This document shows, one piece after another, positions 10,826 through 22,587 of a stretch of 64,000 nt of DNA. Numbering within the stretch: the stretch's first letter is position 1; the number at the start of each line of letters is the position of its first letter. The position numbers and the translations under genes were made by a program. Location: contig NC_089429.1 in the NCBI RefSeq assembly GCF_026210795.1, forward strand, positions 2,294,001 through 2,358,000, given 5' to 3'. The notes beneath the pieces are model-generated. The model saw only the letters and a list, made by a program, of their open reading frames with translations. It ran no database searches and was not told the origin of the DNA. Origin of the DNA: Rhizophagus irregularis. Lineage: Eukaryota; Glomeromycota; Glomeromycetes; Glomerales; Glomeraceae.

Positions 10826-11179
10826 ATTAATTAATTAGAGTAAAATAATTATAAATAGTGGAGCATTTGTAGCAGAACGAAATGTAGTTGAATGAAGTTC
10901 AAGTAGAAGAGGTTTCTTAATAAAATGGTTCTAATGATTATATTAAATAAACTGTTGTTTGAATTTAACAAAATATAAATTTGTTATCCTTTATTCGTGT
11001 TGGGAGTATATGCCGACGTACAGTGCTATACTACACGTCTGATTGGATTGTTTATTATGATAAGTGTTTATACATATAGTTTATTTATTGATTATACCCG
11101 CCTACCTATATACCTTCTGCTTACCCTTTTCCATTTGTTTACGTTTGTAAACGCTAAAGAACTGGCTATAACAATACGC

Positions 11180-12060
11180 TAGTAAAATCGCGAGATGTAT
11201 AGTGAGAATAACAAAGTTATACAAAGGAAAAATGATGAAATTTTATACTGCCTGCGACGACAGATTTTATTATATTTAATTTATTACATTTATTGATTAA
11301 TAAATTTCTCCGTTTCCTAATGTATATAAAATTGATGTATCAATTGATAACTGAAATAAATCATTATTAGCTATTTTTATGAGAAAGAAATTGTTAATAA
11401 ATATATTTTTTTTTGATTGATATTTATTAAGATCTTTTTTTTTTAAATTTTAAAAACTTAATAATAATTTAGTAGGAAATCAGATATCGGAATGACTTCT
11501 AGGATGGACAAAATTTTCAACCTAACTTATATAATGGACAATAAATTGTCTAATATACGAATATATAACGAGTTATCTATAAATTTATTGTGTGAGTTAA
11601 TACTTGTTAACAATAATTATAGGTAAATACAAATATTAAAAAGTGTATAATGAGGCAGTTAATAAAGAAGCCTCCTGATACAAATTTAATAAGTTCAATT
11701 ACCATTCATTATTTTTATATATAATATTAAGCAAGTATGTAATGTATTATTGTCCGTTGTATCCTTTGCATATTGAATATACCAAAATAAACAATTTTTT
11801 TAATATTTTTGGTTATACCTAAGTGACTTGGAGTATTCATTTCCATGATAATAACATTTTACCTCATTATTATTAAAGAAGTAAATAAAACAGGTACAGG
11901 GCTAGATTTTAATTTTAACGTAGGTCTATGCTCATAATTTTGTATATCAAGAAAATAGAAATTTAAAAATATAAAGCGATATTTATGTTTTATGAGGATA
12001 CAATAACAAAGTATAATTCTACAGAACTTTTCTTTAAAGAATCAAGGATATTCAAGGATA
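11180..12060 (-). repeat. Truncated copy A of the kinase-gene duplication unit
   Basis: 11180-11420 matches 26310-26480, and 11461-11735 matches 19300-19570 and 26970-27500 (the 3' flank of the kinase genes). 11740-12060 matches 21775-22110 (the gene's 5' end and leader). The middle of the gene, about 2 kb, is missing, so the 3' flank is joined directly to the first codons by an internal deletion near 11715-11745. Confidence 0.7.
11745..11935 (-). pseudogene. N-terminal remnant of a TKL kinase gene (copy A)
   Basis: The ATG at 11935-11933 corresponds to the start of the two intact kinase genes. The reading frame hits a stop after six codons because about ten bases are missing, but the downstream sequence still aligns to the first roughly 65 codons of the family: the VPVLF-like segment, then the first Cys pair and the aromatic YIQY-like segment. 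No kinase domain remains. Dead gene produced by deletion. Confidence 0.7.
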
Positions 12061-12900
12061 TTCTATATAGAAATTCTATGTTGCAGAAATCTATTCGTTG
12101 ACGATTAGAAATTGTAATTTATTTTAAAAAGTACAACTCAAAAATTAATTGATTATTAAATAATAAAAAATTAACTTTTCTTAATAAGCTCAAAACGTAT
12201 TGTTTATTAAGCTGATTAAAAAGAGGTATTAAGGCTTATGCAATTATATTATGTTATCATAGATTACATGAATGTTCAAAGATAAAAAATAAATAAAATA
12301 TTATAAAATGTAAATTGTATAGAAACACTTGTACAGATCACGATATGTAGTTGCTGGTATCAAATGATTCATCATTTTTATGGTAAAACCTTTGTGATTG
12401 GCCCGTTATGCTAAATTATACTTATCCAAACAGGAAGAAGATAGGTATAAATTTAGTTAACAAGTAGTATTAGGAATAAACCTTGATATATGTATCACTG
12501 CACCTCACATGTTTTGTTGTCATGCTAAAAATTGGTGGTACACTATTCTGTCGGAGTTTTTTAATCATAAATCACGGTTTTCAACAAAATTTAAATTCAT
12601 GTTGATTACAAATATATATTATGTAATTTGATTATTTTTTGGTTAAATTGAAGACCTGATAATAAATAAGTTAATATTAATTACACATAAAATTTTTAAT
12701 GGGTTCTTTTATGATTAGTTACAGGATATTTTTATTAGTGGATTTTATAATAATGTTTAACTTCTTTTAAAATACTTTCTATAATAATAATTAATTAAAT
12801 CATTTTTTTTTTTAATTAAAACTCAGATTAGCCAGTTAAGTTGACGGTTACTAGATAATACATCAAGATGTTAAAAAATACATTTTTTTTATTAATTATA
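12061..12900. other. Intergenic
   Basis: AT-rich. The first 200 bp may be decayed kinase-unit flank. No gene was seen. Confidence 0.4.
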
Positions 12901-12901
12901 A

Positions 12902-13010
12902 CTAGGCGTAACCCGTCGCTTTGCGCCGGGGATGATACTTGCCCATCGAGTAAGAGAGTAATAATAACACACTTATATATTGTTACCATATCTCAAAAAA
13001 ATTCATTATA
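12902..13010 (-). mobile_element. Second Helitron 3' terminus
   Basis: About 90 bp match the terminus at 8793, including the GC-rich hairpin and the CTAG end flanked by T (minus orientation). No helicase fragment was recognised beside it, so this is a solo or non-autonomous end. The interior grows into the purine-rich tract on the right. Confidence 0.55.
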
Positions 13011-13209
13011 GCAATCTATTGTTATAGAAAAAAAATATCTATATGAAAAAAAAATTCCCAGAAAAATTAATAAAAATTCCCCATAAAAATTAATAAAAAG
13101 TAAATAAATAAGTAATTACGTTAGTCTATTATTGAGCTTGATACAACCTAAAAAATATTATTATGGCAATTGCCGTGGCGCCGCAACATCGATCCGATCA
13201 CCGATCCAA

Positions 13210-13765
13210 ACCTAAATGGCGAAAGAATGTATTCGGGAAAAAAATTCGGTTTGAAAAAAAAAGCCAAACCGAAGAAGGAAAAGGAGAAAAAATTTTTTTG
13301 GATTGAAAAAAAAGCCAACGGAAAAAAAAATAAAAAAAAATTCAAAAATATAAAAACGAAAAAAAATTTGGGGTGGAGGGACAAAGAGAAAAATCGGGTT
13401 GAAAAAAGAAACCGAAAAGGAAAAAGAAAGAAAAAATAAAAAAAATTCGAAAGAAAAAGAAAAAAAAATTGGGATTAAAAGAAAAAGGATAAAGAAAGAA
13501 ATCGGGTTAAAAAAGGTAAATTTTCGAAAGAAAAGAAATCCGAAAAAAAAAATAAGCACCGAAAAAAATTCCGAAAAAAAAGGACAATAATTCGGTCCAA
13601 AAAAAAAAAAGAAAAATTTTTAAAAAGGAAAAAGGTGTTTCGAAAGAGAAGAGGAAATTTGAAAAAAAGGAAAGAAACGAAAGTAAAAGATCGGTTCAAG
13701 AAAAAAAACAAAAATTAAAAAAGGGGGAGCCGAAAAAATTTAGATCAGTTGGAAAAAAAAAATAA
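13210..13765. repeat. Purine-rich strand-asymmetric tract, about 550 bp
   Basis: The plus strand is almost entirely A and G in GAAAAAA, AAAAAGG and CCGAAAAA runs, with very few T outside TTTTT or TTCGG islands. It produces long but meaningless Lys/Glu-rich or Phe-rich frames on the two strands. A CCGAAAAA or TTCGGTT motif recurs roughly every 20-60 bp, suggesting a decayed tandem repeat. It is not a gene. Confidence 0.6.
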
Positions 13766-13989
13766 TAAAAATTTCATTAACCGGAATTAGATTAATGACA
13801 GCGGTCTTAATTAATTTATACTAAACGTTAGTCACACAAACACCATTTTTTTTTAATTATATTGAATTATGAATAAAAAAATGGTAATTAATAATTGTTT
13901 TACTATATAATAAAAATTTAAAAATTATTCGGAGATGCATGTGCATGTGATTTCGATGGTTAACTAATTTGATGATTAATTATTAAATC

Positions 13990-14120
13990 ACAATTCGAGG
14001 TTTACTTTTAATTTTTTTTCTGCTTCTTTGTAGTTTATGTTTGTCCTTATGTATCGTTAGGCTCCAGTCGTGTCTATATGTTTAAAATAAAATAAAATAA
14101 AATAAAAACAATTCGAGGTT
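13990..14120 (+). mobile_element. Mini retroposed insertion, 105 bp with (AAAAT)n tail
   Basis: The 13-bp direct repeat ACAATTCGAGGTT (13990-14002 and 14108-14120) flanks a 105-bp insert that ends in five AAAAT/AAAAA units. Target duplication plus A-rich tail indicates a severely 5'-truncated LINE or SINE copy. The non-tail part is only about 78 bp and could not be assigned to a family. Confidence 0.65.
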
Positions 14121-14229
14121 CATCACAATTGCGTAATTCACAAGGGCTGACTACCATAATTATACCAATGAGCAAAATTTTCCGTTGTTTATAGCCATTC
14201 CAAAGCTAATAAAAGTGAAAAAAAGCAAT

Positions 14230-14650
14230 GAATGATTTCTAATGAACAAAAAAAACACGAATTTTATAATTTTTCTAATAGAACGAAAAAAAAGACTTTT
14301 TTTCTGATTTTCTGATTTCCTAAAGAAGCGAAAAAAAAATTTTTTTTCTCTAATAATGATTTTTTTCTAATTGTCAAATAAAATGAAAAATGTATTTTCT
14401 CTAAGAAAAAATGTATTTTTTCAAATTAAAAAATTTATAATTTTCTAACAAAAAAACGAAAAAAAAAATGTTTTTCTTACAATTTTCTAACAAAACAGTA
14501 AAAAAAAAAATTAAGTTCTAATAAAGAAACGAAAAAAAAACAATTTTTTCTAATTTTCTAATAAAGACGAAAAGTATTTTTTTCTTTTCTAATTCTCTAA
14601 TAAATAAATGAAAAGTATTTTTTTATTTTTTCTAATTTTGTAAATTTTTA
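14230..14650. repeat. Degenerate tandem repeat, about 58-60 bp unit
   Basis: Units of the form TTTTCTAATAAA-GAAACGAAAAAAA-TTTTTT recur about seven times, each made of an A-run and a T-run that can pair. Copies have diverged in length. No gene. Confidence 0.5.
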
Positions 14651-14689
14651 CAATAAGAAAAATGATCTCGCAGTCTCGCACCCTTATTC

Positions 14690-14980
14690 CAAAAAAGGGT
14701 ATTTTGTATGCCGATCATTTAATTCTGACCAGAATTAAATACGTCACGTGATTTAACGGAAAAAGACCCGAAAAAAAAGTCAAATAAGTCAAAAATGACA
14801 TTCAAGGCCATATTTGATGCTTTAAGTAAACTTGCAAAGCAGGGGAAAATACACATAGTAGACATTGTTTAAAAAAGTTTGTATATTAAGAATTTCTTTT
14901 TTCGTTACAGAATGCGAGATTTTAACATCATACGGGGGCGAGATATACATTTTCCCTTTTTATAAAATCACTGAAAGAAA
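14690..14980. mobile_element. MITE remnant with shared inverted-repeat core arm
   Basis: 14790-14850 contains AAAAATGACATTCAAGG, then TTTGATGCTTTAAGTAAACTTGCAAAGCAG. This is the same arm found in the MITEs at 26514-26882 and 61166-61608. A CACGTGATT motif and an AATTCTGACCAGAATTAAAT palindrome lie to its left. The opposite arm is missing and the ends are unclear. Confidence 0.45.
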
Positions 14981-15189
14981 GTTCTTTTAAAATATTATTT
15001 TGTTTACTTTTTCGATAAAAAAAATGTCCATTAGTTATTATATATATCAGAATATAAAGAAAGGGCATTCTTTCATTGTAGATAAATCAATGTTTTTAAA
15101 AAGAATATGAACATTTTGCTAATCCTTTACCTTTAACTCTAAATTCGATGATAATAATCATATTTTCTTAATTATAAAGATGAAGTCCT

Positions 15190-15880
15190 CCGTAAAGACG
15201 CATATTCTAGTAACTAAATAATTATATCGCAATAGATACTATACATTTACTAAACTAAACACAAATATTGAACCTACATAACTAATTTAGTACATTCCGT
15301 AATTAAAAGGCCTTTTCGCTTTGTAATATATATATTTCTCTATACTGTATATATACGTAAAATGTTACCGATCATAGGAGAACTAAATTAAGATTAATAA
15401 TGTAAAATTTCTTTAAGATCATTTGTGTTAATTATACGACAAAAAATCTAAATATTTTATTAATCCAACAACTAATTTTTTTTTCTTTTTGGATACTTTC
15501 CTTTAAATAAATTTACACTAAGAAAATTAATCAATCTTCTTTGATTTATAGAATAAATGTACCGCTCACATGATATTTCTAAACGTGATTGGTTACTTTG
15601 TGTTACACGTAAATTCATCTTCCAACAACTGTTTTTAATAAAGTACTTTTTAAAATTTTTAATAATAATTCCAGAATTCTCTAAAGTAAAGGATAAATTT
15701 AGTAATATAGAACTAAGTTCTTTGACACCAACAAAACAATCATAAAAGGTTGGTTTGATAAAGTAAATATTCTGGATATTAAATTAAATAATTCCAATGA
15801 CTTTCACTTCGCTTAACTTACATACTTATAAATGATAAACCTAACGTTTTCAAGAACTTTGTAATAATTCATTTTTTCGT
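15190..15880. repeat. Copy D of the kinase-unit upstream flank
   Basis: 15200-15530 aligns in order with 30770-31090. Shared landmarks are TATATCGCAATAGATA, CTAAACACAAATATT, ACATTCC-TGATTAAA, AAGATCATTTG-GTTAATTA and TTTGGATACTTTCCTT. No kinase coding sequence is attached, so this is an orphan flank of a lost copy. A short open frame at 15557-15745 has no support as a gene. Confidence 0.6.
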
Positions 15881-18640
15881 TATAAATAAAGAAATTATAG
15901 CTGATAGTAATATGAGTAATTTGGCCGAGTAGAGACAAACAGGAACAATAAAACAGGAAAGTGAATATGTACGTGTCAAAATATCCTATTTAAAATAAAG
16001 TACTACTCGATAAATTTGATCTTTTAATGCTTAATTGATGTAAGCATTTTTCAACTGATTCAATGATGACATCATTCATTATTATTATGGGTTAGAAATA
16101 TTAAATTGCACTAACCTTATATTTAAAAAAAAGTATGTAATTATTATGGTTTTTAATAATTAGAGCAGCTATCATACATGGTAATAATTTGGCGCAGTGG
16201 TCACATAATTTATGTTGAATAAATAAGTAAAACTATATTTTAACTTACAAATAAAACTTTGCTCCGTCATTATTCAAAATCTAAAATATTTAATGCATAA
16301 AAATTTATGAAATATACTTAAGATTGATTTACTGGAAATAAAATATATCCATTTATTAATCTTAGTCAATTTACATCAGAATCTTAAAGAAAAATAATTA
16401 TTATAACAATTGATAATGCGAAGGAAAATTTTCATGTTTAGAAAATTCAACTGATATTTTTGAGGGTTCTTTGTGAGCCAATTATTTTATGATACAATAT
16501 GTCATTAAATATTTATAAGTGAAATATGAAAATTCGGGAGAAAATGAATATTTATAATTATTGTATCTAAATTAAATTTAAATTTTGGTATTTAAATGAT
16601 TCAAATGGTTCAAACGTCATCAAAATAAACAACAGTCATTATATTATGAAATGATCCCAATTTTATAACAGATAAGTAAAGTATGTAAAATAATTATTTT
16701 CAATAAAATATTCTAAATAATAACTCTAATTAACCTTGTAGGATTCAATCTAATAAACTTTTCAATAGAAATTCCAAGTATTTATTTAGAATATATTATT
16801 TATTTGATACCGTTTATATGTGTGTTTAATGAACGATAATTTTAGTAGCAAGGTTAATGTTTTTGGCGAAACCAAAAATCCAAATTCAAACCGTTTCTTC
16901 TTTCATGTGGTAAAATCCGAGCTTTACGATAATCGCGAAAGCCTCTTGGATCATGTGATACAATAAAAATTGACCAATTGAATCAAGGCTATAAAGTCAC
17001 GAAACGCTGTTCATTTTCTAGTCCATCAGTAAAAAAAAATTTTTAGAAAACATTGTATTTGGATTAATGTTCCAAATATGTCCCATTTGAGAAATAACTT
17101 TATTAGATGTCTCCTGGTAAGAAGTGAAACATGTTAATGCTCAAAAAGTCTTATTACTTTTATCTAGTTAAACGTGCAGATCATAACCTACTATCCTAAA
17201 AAATTTTATTTTATTTCGAAAGACTAGTATAAATAAATAATAAACTATTATATAACTATTTTATTTAGTTGATAATAAGTTTTGACTGGTTTCATCAATT
17301 TCGATAAGTTTCATCAGTATCAGCATGTGTCAAAAATTTCGGAATTTCAGAAATTTAAGAATTTGTCATACAGTGGGTTTGCCAAGTTTCGGAATCGACC
17401 CTCTCATATCTCGCCTATATATTAAGCAGAGTTCATTGAAAACGGGCCTTTCTCATATTTCATAGTCCCGTAATGGAATTCATAATTTATTAGCAACTGA
17501 AATTATACTTGATGAAAATGTTGGTAAATCAAAAAAATTTTTGATCATGTCATATTATTAGCGAGAAATGAAAAAATAGAAAGCTAAAATTACACTGAAA
17601 TGTGCAAATTTATCCACTTTTCAGACTCGTTAATCACACAATAATGACGTAGTTTTAAAATGATTCATTTATTACGCCTGCGAGCAGATTTGTGTTAACA
17701 CACACTTTTTAGATTATAGCGCAGCAAGTAGCAAATGCCAATATTGGTACATTATAAATTATCTAATTGATCCATTTTAATATGTAAACTTCGACATGAT
17801 TCAAATAACTTTAAAAAGTATCTACTAAAAAGTGAACAAAGAACGGACTACGATTTGTTCTTCAATGCAAACTTAATTTGATTCACGTCTCATCATACCA
17901 GCCTTAGGAGAAATTTCATGCAGTGGTGAATATTTAATTGCAATCCGTCGATAGTCACCGTAAATTAGACCGCAGGCGATAACATTATCTAAAAAAACCA
18001 AATATTAATTTCAAATATCAAATGTCGATTTTTAATATTCTAAAAAAAATCGTATTATTACTATTTTATTTCTTTATTAACCGATCAGAATATTTTATTC
18101 GCTTATAGTAGTAGTACTGGAATTACAAATATTCATAACTAAGCTCGGAGCGAGCGAGAAAATATTTGTTTAGATATTAATTAATCCAGGTTTTAGGTTA
18201 AAGATTCTGAACTTCTTTAATTTTATTTTTATGAAATGTTTATCTGAGAGCATTAATTGTTTCTTCCTTGTTTTAAATTCATTTTTTTTTCGATCTCTCA
18301 ATTTTAATAACCACACCAAATTATTACTTAAATTTCTTCCAACAACAAGACATTAAATACCAGTCATTATTCATAGCTTCTGGCTTATAGATGATATAAC
18401 AACAGTTGAACTCTAAGCTATAATCTTTGTGTTTCTATAAATTCTAGATGACAATTAAGAATTAATTATGAAAAGTTACTTTGGCTTCATTACAAAATAG
18501 TGTATGTACTGCGGATTATAACTGAATTTGTAAATTTCTTATAATATTTATGTGCTGATTTTGACTTTATTTAAATTTAAAATTAAAAATAATTCTTAAA
18601 AATATCATGTAAAATTGATATAAATATAACAAAAAATTAA
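15881..18640. other. Long intergenic stretch
   Basis: Uniformly AT-rich and full of stops in all frames. No MITE boundary, gene or tandem array could be supported, apart from a few short imperfect palindromes. Confidence 0.45.
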
Positions 18641-18659
18641 TAGCCAATTTTATATACAG

Positions 18660-19676
18660 TAGTAACTATCAATGTTAAATTTTTCGTGATAAATATAAAT
18701 TTAATAAGCTCAATTATTTTCAGTAACATTCATCATCCGAATTATCAATTTTAGTATATTTTCTTATTTTTATTACACCACTAAAAGATTTGTTGTTTGA
18801 TTTAAATATAAAAAAGAAAAAGTCCAAATGTAAGACAATAGAAAATATATTACATTATATACTGTACATTTCGTACAGTTCGATACTTAGCATGTCGACC
18901 CACCTCGACCACCCGCCAAGCAAGATGCATCCATATAGTATTTTTCTTTTTGGGATAGTGATTTTAAACTATCTTTAAGTTAGTTAAAAGAAATAACTAA
19001 AACAATTGTAATTTATTATGTTTTTTTAAAAAAATTTAAAACTTTTTTTCGTCATAAAATTAACCAAAAAATAATCATGAGATTTTTTTCTTCAATAAAC
19101 AATTACTTTGCATAATCTTTATTAACTAAATTAGGTAATTAAAAAAGTATATTATTCTTAAACTAAACTAAAAAAAGATAGTATGAGTTCTTTTTCTTAA
19201 AAAAAAAATTGTAATCCGATGATTATCAGTTACCTAATTTACTGAACTATATACTACTTTTAATTATGGTAAAATTATGACACTACAATAGTACTTAAAA
19301 ATAATTTAGTACATCAAAATGATTACTAGGATGGACAAAATTGTCCAACTAAACTTGTATATTTGACAATTTGGCCATTCAGTAAATTGTATATAAATGA
19401 ATATATAACAAAAGTTATTGTGTGAATTTTATTTGTTATCAATAATTATAGGTAAATACAAATATTACAGAGCGCAAAATGAGGTACTAGTAATATATTC
19501 TCTTTTATTTCGTTACTTCCTGCTGATATAAAATTAATAAGCTTAATTATATTCAACAATATTCATCATCTTGAATTATCAACTTTAGTATATTTTCCTA
19601 TTTTAGTTAAAAAAAAATGTTATAAATTGTTGTATGAAAACTATAGATACTATTTATTATGTGCGTAAATAAAAAT
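18660..19676. repeat. Duplicated 3' flanks of kinase genes (copies E and B)
   Basis: 18690-18780 matches 27478-27550 (AATTTAATAAGCTCAATTAT...ACATTCATCATCCGAATTATC). 19300-19670 is the 3' flank of the adjacent kinase gene and matches 26970-27610. Two tandem 3' flanks with only one gene indicate loss of a copy between them. Confidence 0.65.
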
Positions 19677-21981
19677 TTACTTACTATTTTCTTGAGTTTC
19701 ATTCGTTTCATTGTTTAATTCCTCAAAATTACGCTTTCTTGAAAATTTTACGGGTACAGTTAAGCTTTGAGTAACGGAATTTGTATTCTGTGTGGATGAT
19801 CTGAAAACGTACGATATATTATTAACAAGTTACATATATTTATATATTAATAATTAATTACCTTTGAATATTATTTATATCAAATTCATATTCTCGTGTG
19901 ATATATTCTAAAAATTAATAAAAGCCATCTAAGTTGATATAAAACTTAAAGAAGTAAATTCAATTATCATTATCTGATCGTCTAACTTAATGCTTCAGAT
20001 TTTTTCATTAATGGCTAATTATAACTTCATACCTTGTTTAACATTATATGAGATCATTGAAGAAGAATTTATAGTTGAAGCTTTTGAAATTAAAGAACTT
20101 AATGCTCTACTTGTATAAATTGCTTTTGGATGAGATTTTTCACTAAATTCGGGTCCAAGTTGCTTTAATTGTATTAATTCCAATCTTTTTTTTTCAGCTT
20201 GCTCAAGTATTTCGTTTCCATACATTTTGATAAAAGAATCCCTGATTTCATATCTAGTTGGTCTTTTTAAAGGGTCAGAATCCCAACATTTTTTCATTAA
20301 ATTTGCAAAACATTCAGGGGTATCATTTGTAATTTCAGGGCGTTTTCCATCTATAATTTCATAAATAAGTTCAAGATTGTGTTCAATATTTGCAAAAGGT
20401 TTGCAACCTGTTGTAACTTCCCACATAATCATACCAAAACTATATATATCAGATTCTTTTGAAAATGCAGCACCTTTAAATATTTCTGGTGCGATGTAAG
20501 GTATTACTCCATATATTTCATTATTTGATAATGTATTGTTTGCAGGTTGTGATAATCCTAAGTCTCCAACTTTCCAATCCGTATTTGACAATAACATATT
20601 TCCACTATGAATATCTCGATGTATAAAATTATTTTTATGAACATTTTCGAGTCTAAAATAAAGCATTTAATTGTTAATAAACCAACTATAAATTAGAAAA
20701 TAGATTAATTCACTAAAAATATACAATAAATACCCAAATAATATTCCTTGTAAAATAAACAATTTGCCGTCCCATCTAAGATTTATAAAGTTCTTTTGCA
20801 AATAATCATGCAAATTTCCACCTTCTGCATAGGGCAATATTAACATATATTCTTTTGTTATAGGATCTTGTGTAATGCCATAACAGTCAATTACCCAATA
20901 ATTTTTACATTGATAAAGTGATCTTAGCTAAAGAATTAATAAGTCAATTAATACAATAAGACATTGCAAGTATATAAAATTTAGTAAATATTACCTCATT
21001 TAGAAAATGTTTACTGATATTTTGTGAATCACGCAATTTTTTTACAGCAACATCAGTTCCCTCCCAAGTCGCTTTATAAATAATACTGAATCCTCCTTCC
21101 GCTATTTTCTTTAAATTCGTAATTTGAGAATATGGAATCCACTCTATTCCTATGATTGGAAGATTATTACGAATAAACGAATGCACCTCAAATGGACTAC
21201 GAATTGTCTTTTTCATATAATTAGCAATAGAATGGAGATTCTTATTGTTAATTCTTGTAGAGGCAAGAAATTCCTCTATAATGTAATTTTCACTTCTGAT
21301 ATCTGTAATATCAATTCTAATGAATGAAATTCTTTTGCATTTCTTACATTGAGATTGATCTGCAATTCCAAGAATTATATTTGTTGTTAAACAATACCTA
21401 CATCCAGTATAAATTATATGGCAATGTAAACACCATTTTTGACAATAAGATTTTGACTCTTGTTGTATATATTTTAGTTCTTGATAACAAACTACACATT
21501 GATTATGACTATCCCACCATGGTAAATATAGAATCGGAATAGACTTTTTAGTCAAAGTTGATTCTACCCATCCAGCAGAAGAAAACTGGTAATCACAATA
21601 ATCAGGAATTAAATTATAACAATAAACTAACGATTTATCTTTTGTGACTACTTGTGTAAAATATAAAATCTCAGAACAATATTCGCACCATTCTTGAATG
21701 TTTGTTGAATAAAAATTATTTCTGGTTGCTTTATGCTTAATGCACTGAGAATTATTTGTACTTATACGTGCGTCCAAGTGTGTATTATTGTCTGTTATAT
21801 ATTGAATATACCAAAATAAACAATTTTTGCAATATTTTTGTCTAAGCTTGAGTGTCTCAGAGTATTCAATTCCACAATAATTACATTTTTCCTCATTATT
21901 TTTAAAAGGAATAAATAAAACAGGTACAGGACTAGATTTTAATTTTGATGTAGGATCAAATGGATTGTTATCTGTATTCAT
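19677..21981 (-). CDS. TKL-type protein kinase with Cys-rich N-terminus (copy B)
   Basis: Five-exon model on the minus strand: 21981-20995, 20927-20734, 20652-20033, 19907-19862 and 19800-19677. All junctions are GT-AG, phases join without a stop, and the product is 656 aa. Residues 30-220 carry seven CxxC pairs (33/36, 51/54, 99/102, 162/165, 184/187, 194/197, 212/215), suggesting zinc-binding ribbons. The kinase domain spans about 285-540: glycine loop AEGGFS (294-299), VAVK with Lys314, HRD (405-407), DLG instead of DFG (424-426, metal-binding Asp kept) and APE (448-450). It should be an active Ser/Thr or Tyr kinase. The Ser-rich and basic tail ends at 19677. The final GTAAGT overlapping the stop could alternatively be another donor. 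The sister gene at 27630-29972 is a recent duplicate. Substrate unknown. Confidence 0.85.
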
Positions 21982-22438
21982 AATGTTGTGTTGTATTTCA
22001 AGAAAATAGTTTATAAAAATTAAATGTAAAAATCATAAAGCAATATTTATGAAGTTACATAACAAAGTGAAATTCTACAGAAGTTTTCTTTAAATATTCT
22101 ATATAGAAATAGTTGTACAGTATATTGAAAATCCGCCATCATGCATAAATTTCAAGCAAGATTTGCTTGCTCAATTTAGAAAGTTTCGCGGCTTAAATTC
22201 TCCGTCAATGAATATTATTTTGTAAACCTGTACTACCAATCTGAAATTATGTGACGATCAATTTGACCTAGAATTTTCTTTTTTTACGATGAAATAATCA
22301 AATAACGATAAAAACTATAAACTTTCTTAATAAACTATAACATGTCGTTTCATCAATTCTTTTTATTATTTAGAATTTGGGCTTTGGAAAGTAATCTTGC
22401 TAATATTTTATACCTTGTGTAATTATGTAATTATAAGC

Positions 22439-22573
22439 CATTGCAGAAACTTGATTTCCTTAATATGCAGTAACTGCGTATTTACTATATTTTCACACTA
22501 TGTAGTTACTGTATGACTACGATGCAGTTGCAATACAGTTACTGCACATTAAGGAAAACAGGTTTCTGTAATG
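22439..22573. mobile_element. MITE, 135 bp, about 38-bp terminal inverted repeats
   Basis: The left end CATTGCAGAAACTTG...TGCAGTAACTG is repeated inverted at the right end (CAGTTACTGCA...CAGGTTTCTGTAATG). The element is absent from the equivalent place in the sister kinase unit (about 30390), which confirms insertion after duplication. The target duplication is unclear. Confidence 0.7.
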
Positions 22574-22587
22574 TGAATATATTATCG

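Noticed and set aside
13148-13711. Lys/Glu-rich and Phe-rich frames on both strands
   Set aside because: Created by the purine-rich tract; open in several frames because stop codons are depleted by composition.
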